Source: Aptenodytes patagonicus (taxonomy: Eukaryota; Chordata; Aves; Sphenisciformes; Spheniscidae). From it: a stretch of DNA of 64,000 bases. Location of the stretch: positions 6,207,501-6,271,500 of the forward strand of contig NC_134963.1 of NCBI RefSeq assembly GCF_965638725.1, given 5' to 3'. Numbering within the stretch: position 1 is the first letter of the stretch; every line of letters starts with the position of its first letter. Both the position numbers and the translations under genes were made by a program. Under the pieces are notes generated by a model. The model searched no databases. It was not told the origin of the DNA and worked only from the letters and a program-made list of their open reading frames with translations. Positions 63,101 to 64,000 of the stretch are shown here, one piece after another.

Positions 63101-63186
63101 GAAGCTCAGCTCAAGCAGGTAGAACATGAAAATATGTTGAAACTTCGCCATATTACCGAAAGTCGTTTAAGAACCTCTTGTGCCAA
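42161..63186 (+). CDS. MPHOSPH9: MPHOSPH9 (M-phase phosphoprotein 9), N-terminal about 810 codons
   Basis: Fifteen coding exons: 42161-42267, 43194-43341, 44726-44815, 47828-48348, 50214-50337, 52729-52819, 54110-54216, 54642-54767, 55570-56006, 56948-57106, 58215-58302, 59109-59324, 60189-60236, 61176-61240 and 63085-63186. All are GT/AG and in phase (2429 bases); the rest lies beyond the window. The exon with the ATG begins at 42135. Matches to the human protein include TRWLQLL, LVEKQCQEQIVAQQEQFH, TSWAQKLKQNQ, LTLDPTLHMKP, LREKHARHIADLRAYYDSEI, SLGKEHERVK and KQVEHENML. Residues about 1-580 are Ser/Asn-rich and poorly ordered; about 584-800 is heptad-rich coiled coil. Known of the family: it sits at centriole distal ends, helps CP110-CEP97 cap the mother centriole and restrain ciliogenesis, and is removed after TTBK2 phosphorylation. 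Confidence 0.96.
43342..44725 (+). other. MPHOSPH9: MPHOSPH9 intron 2
   Basis: This is mostly AT-rich. A short segment at about 43905-44110 is open on the minus strand for 64 codons and differs in composition from its AT-rich surroundings. I do not recognise the encoded peptide; it may be an old transposon fragment. Confidence 0.5.
44816..47827 (+). other. MPHOSPH9: MPHOSPH9 intron 3
   Basis: A 3-kb AT-rich intron with simple C, T and G/T tracts (for example C-runs near 44870-44890 and 46441-46449). No gene or recognisable repeat family was seen. Confidence 0.6.
48349..50213 (+). other. MPHOSPH9: MPHOSPH9 intron 4
   Basis: This intron is AT-rich with A, T and C homopolymer tracts (near 49403-49415 and 49703-49716). 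No gene was seen. Confidence 0.6.
50338..52728 (+). other. MPHOSPH9: MPHOSPH9 intron 5
   Basis: No gene or recognisable repeat family was seen; short ORFs on both strands lack support. Confidence 0.6.
53279..53464 (+). repeat. G/T-only low-complexity tract
   Basis: About 185 bases made almost entirely of G and T on the plus strand (A/C on the minus), with G9 at the left, several GGTGGT and GTTTTTTGG clusters and a (TG)n run at the right end. It lies in the MPHOSPH9 intron between exons 52729-52819 and 54110-54216. Confidence 0.9.
54768..55569 (+). other. MPHOSPH9: MPHOSPH9 intron 8 with a moderately GC-rich insert-like segment
   Basis: Bases about 54838-55130 are less AT-rich than the surrounding intron and are open in both orientations (plus-strand ORF of 153 codons to 55299). 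The peptide is not one I recognise and no splice sites tie it to MPHOSPH9. A decayed retroelement or DNA transposon is the likeliest explanation, but no termini were found. Confidence 0.45.
57107..58214 (+). other. MPHOSPH9: MPHOSPH9 intron 10 with a GC-rich patch
   Basis: The left part is AT-rich. Bases about 57890-58150 are GC-rich and open for 91 codons on the plus strand and 68 on the minus. No known product or repeat family was recognised. Confidence 0.5.
60416..60980 (-). mobile_element. Solo LTR of an avian endogenous retrovirus, antisense to MPHOSPH9
   Basis: The 565-bp block begins TGTTGTGGTTTAACCC and ends AACCAGGACA, so it has the TG...CA ends of an LTR. It is flanked by CAGT on both sides (60412-60415 and 60981-60984), a 4-bp target duplication. 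Read on the minus strand it has a TATA box (AGTATATAAG, 60711-60702) and, about 150 bases downstream, ATTAAA (60557-60552), which sets the orientation. I recognise this as a high-copy LTR type common in neoavian genomes, but do not assign a family name. No internal gag, pol or env sequence is present, so it is a solo LTR left by recombination. It lies in the intron between exons 60189-60236 and 61176-61240. Confidence 0.88.
61241..63084 (+). other. MPHOSPH9: MPHOSPH9 intron 14
   Basis: This 1.8-kb intron contains T28 (61761-61788) and a further T tract near 62139-62154. The middle part (about 61480-62880) is less AT-rich than the ends and holds short unsupported ORFs. The two T tracts would fit A-tails of minus-strand retroposed fragments, but no element body was recognised. 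Confidence 0.5.
61761..61788. repeat. T28 homopolymer
   Basis: An uninterrupted run of 28 T in MPHOSPH9 intron 14. Confidence 0.95.
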
Positions 63187-64000
63187 GTAAGTGAATATTC
63201 CAACAATGTGAAAACAGGTCATGTGTTTTAGAATACTTTTTAATGTGTTTTGGCTAAAAATGCATAAAGAAGATGTCAGTCCATAGGCTAAACTGGATTA
63301 AATACATGTGACGTAATCCAGAGACTTCACGTGCTAAGAAATTATTAAAAACAAATAAATACTTTGGATAATACATGTGTGACTTGGCAGACTCTCTAGT
63401 CTTCCTAAATGAGTGTTTGTTAGGTCTCAGTTTCTCAGCTGAATAGGGATTCCTATGCTTAACAGAGATCTTGGGAATAAAATCTAATAGTCCAATTAGA
63501 CATTAGAGGTTTTCTTTGTGTCTTTATGTCATTGATTTGAAAGGCTGATTACTATATTTTATGTTTCTAAATACAGTTTGTACAGGTATCCTGAGAGTAG
63601 AGTGGAAGTTCAATTAGAATGCATACTCTAGTTTGAATTGTGAATTTATGTTAAGGAAATTAAAGTTGGCCTGTGTTCTGTTTTGCCCCTTTTATGTTTT
63701 AAAGACCTGAAAAGCTTTGTCCCCCCCCTTCTTTTTTTAATTTCTTAGTTACAGCTTTTTGGGTGTCTCTCCCAGTTCAGCACTGATGTTGTGAAGCACA
63801 AAATGATAATGTAACGTGTTTTGTGGATGTCCATTTGTATATATTAAACAGTAGTATTTTGGGGGATCTGATTTTTGATTATTATGAAGATGCAAGTAGT
63901 TTATGTATTAATATATCACACGGACAGATTTCTGTTTAGAGCTATTTTAATGTTTATGAACAAGATCCCTCAACAATGAACAGAAAAAAGGAAGACCTGA
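63187..64000 (+). other. MPHOSPH9: MPHOSPH9 intron, runs off the window
   Basis: It follows the donor GTAAGT at 63187. AT-rich; no further MPHOSPH9 exon was recognised before the window ends. Confidence 0.65.

Overview
The window is nuclear DNA from a vertebrate, most likely a bird. Genes are split into short exons with GT/AG boundaries, and two CpG islands mark promoters. Four protein genes are recognisable by reading spliced exons: SBNO1 (+, 3' end only), CDK2AP1 (+, complete), MTRFR/C12orf65 (-, complete coding part) and MPHOSPH9 (+, about the first 810 codons). This order and relative orientation match the human 12q24.31 block read in reverse. Compact introns, few interspersed repeats and one solo LTR of a type I associate with neoavian birds point to a bird outside the chicken/duck group; that last step is inference.

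Layout. 1-5960: last nine coding exons and the 3' UTR of SBNO1. 5960-18780: gene-free intergenic DNA, with a GC-rich block at about 11.8-15 kb. 18.8-20.0 kb: CpG-island promoter and first coding exon of CDK2AP1, then a 10 kb first intron; its coding exons 2-4 lie at 29.4, 30.3 and 33.2 kb and its poly(A) signal at 34.0 kb. 34.1-35.5 kb: tail-to-tail gap, possibly covered by a long MTRFR 3' UTR. 35.5-39.2 kb: MTRFR on the minus strand. 38.6-40.3 kb: CpG island that looks like a divergent promoter for MTRFR and MPHOSPH9 and carries an unusual array of CCAAT boxes. 42.1-64 kb: MPHOSPH9, which runs off the right edge.

The genes are a conserved neighbourhood, not a pathway: a chromatin/helicase-like co-regulator (SBNO1), a small cell-cycle and NuRD-associated protein (CDK2AP1), a mitochondrial ribosome-rescue factor (MTRFR) and a centriole/cilium regulator (MPHOSPH9). 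I saw no convincing tRNA, rRNA or CRISPR, and no intact transposon coding region. The most interesting items are the CCAAT array in the divergent promoter, a phase-compatible two-exon ORF between that promoter and the first coding exon of MPHOSPH9, a uORF whose stop overlaps an in-frame upstream ATG in the CDK2AP1 leader, and a perfect hairpin just before the SBNO1 poly(A) signal. None of these has been tested against other genomes here.
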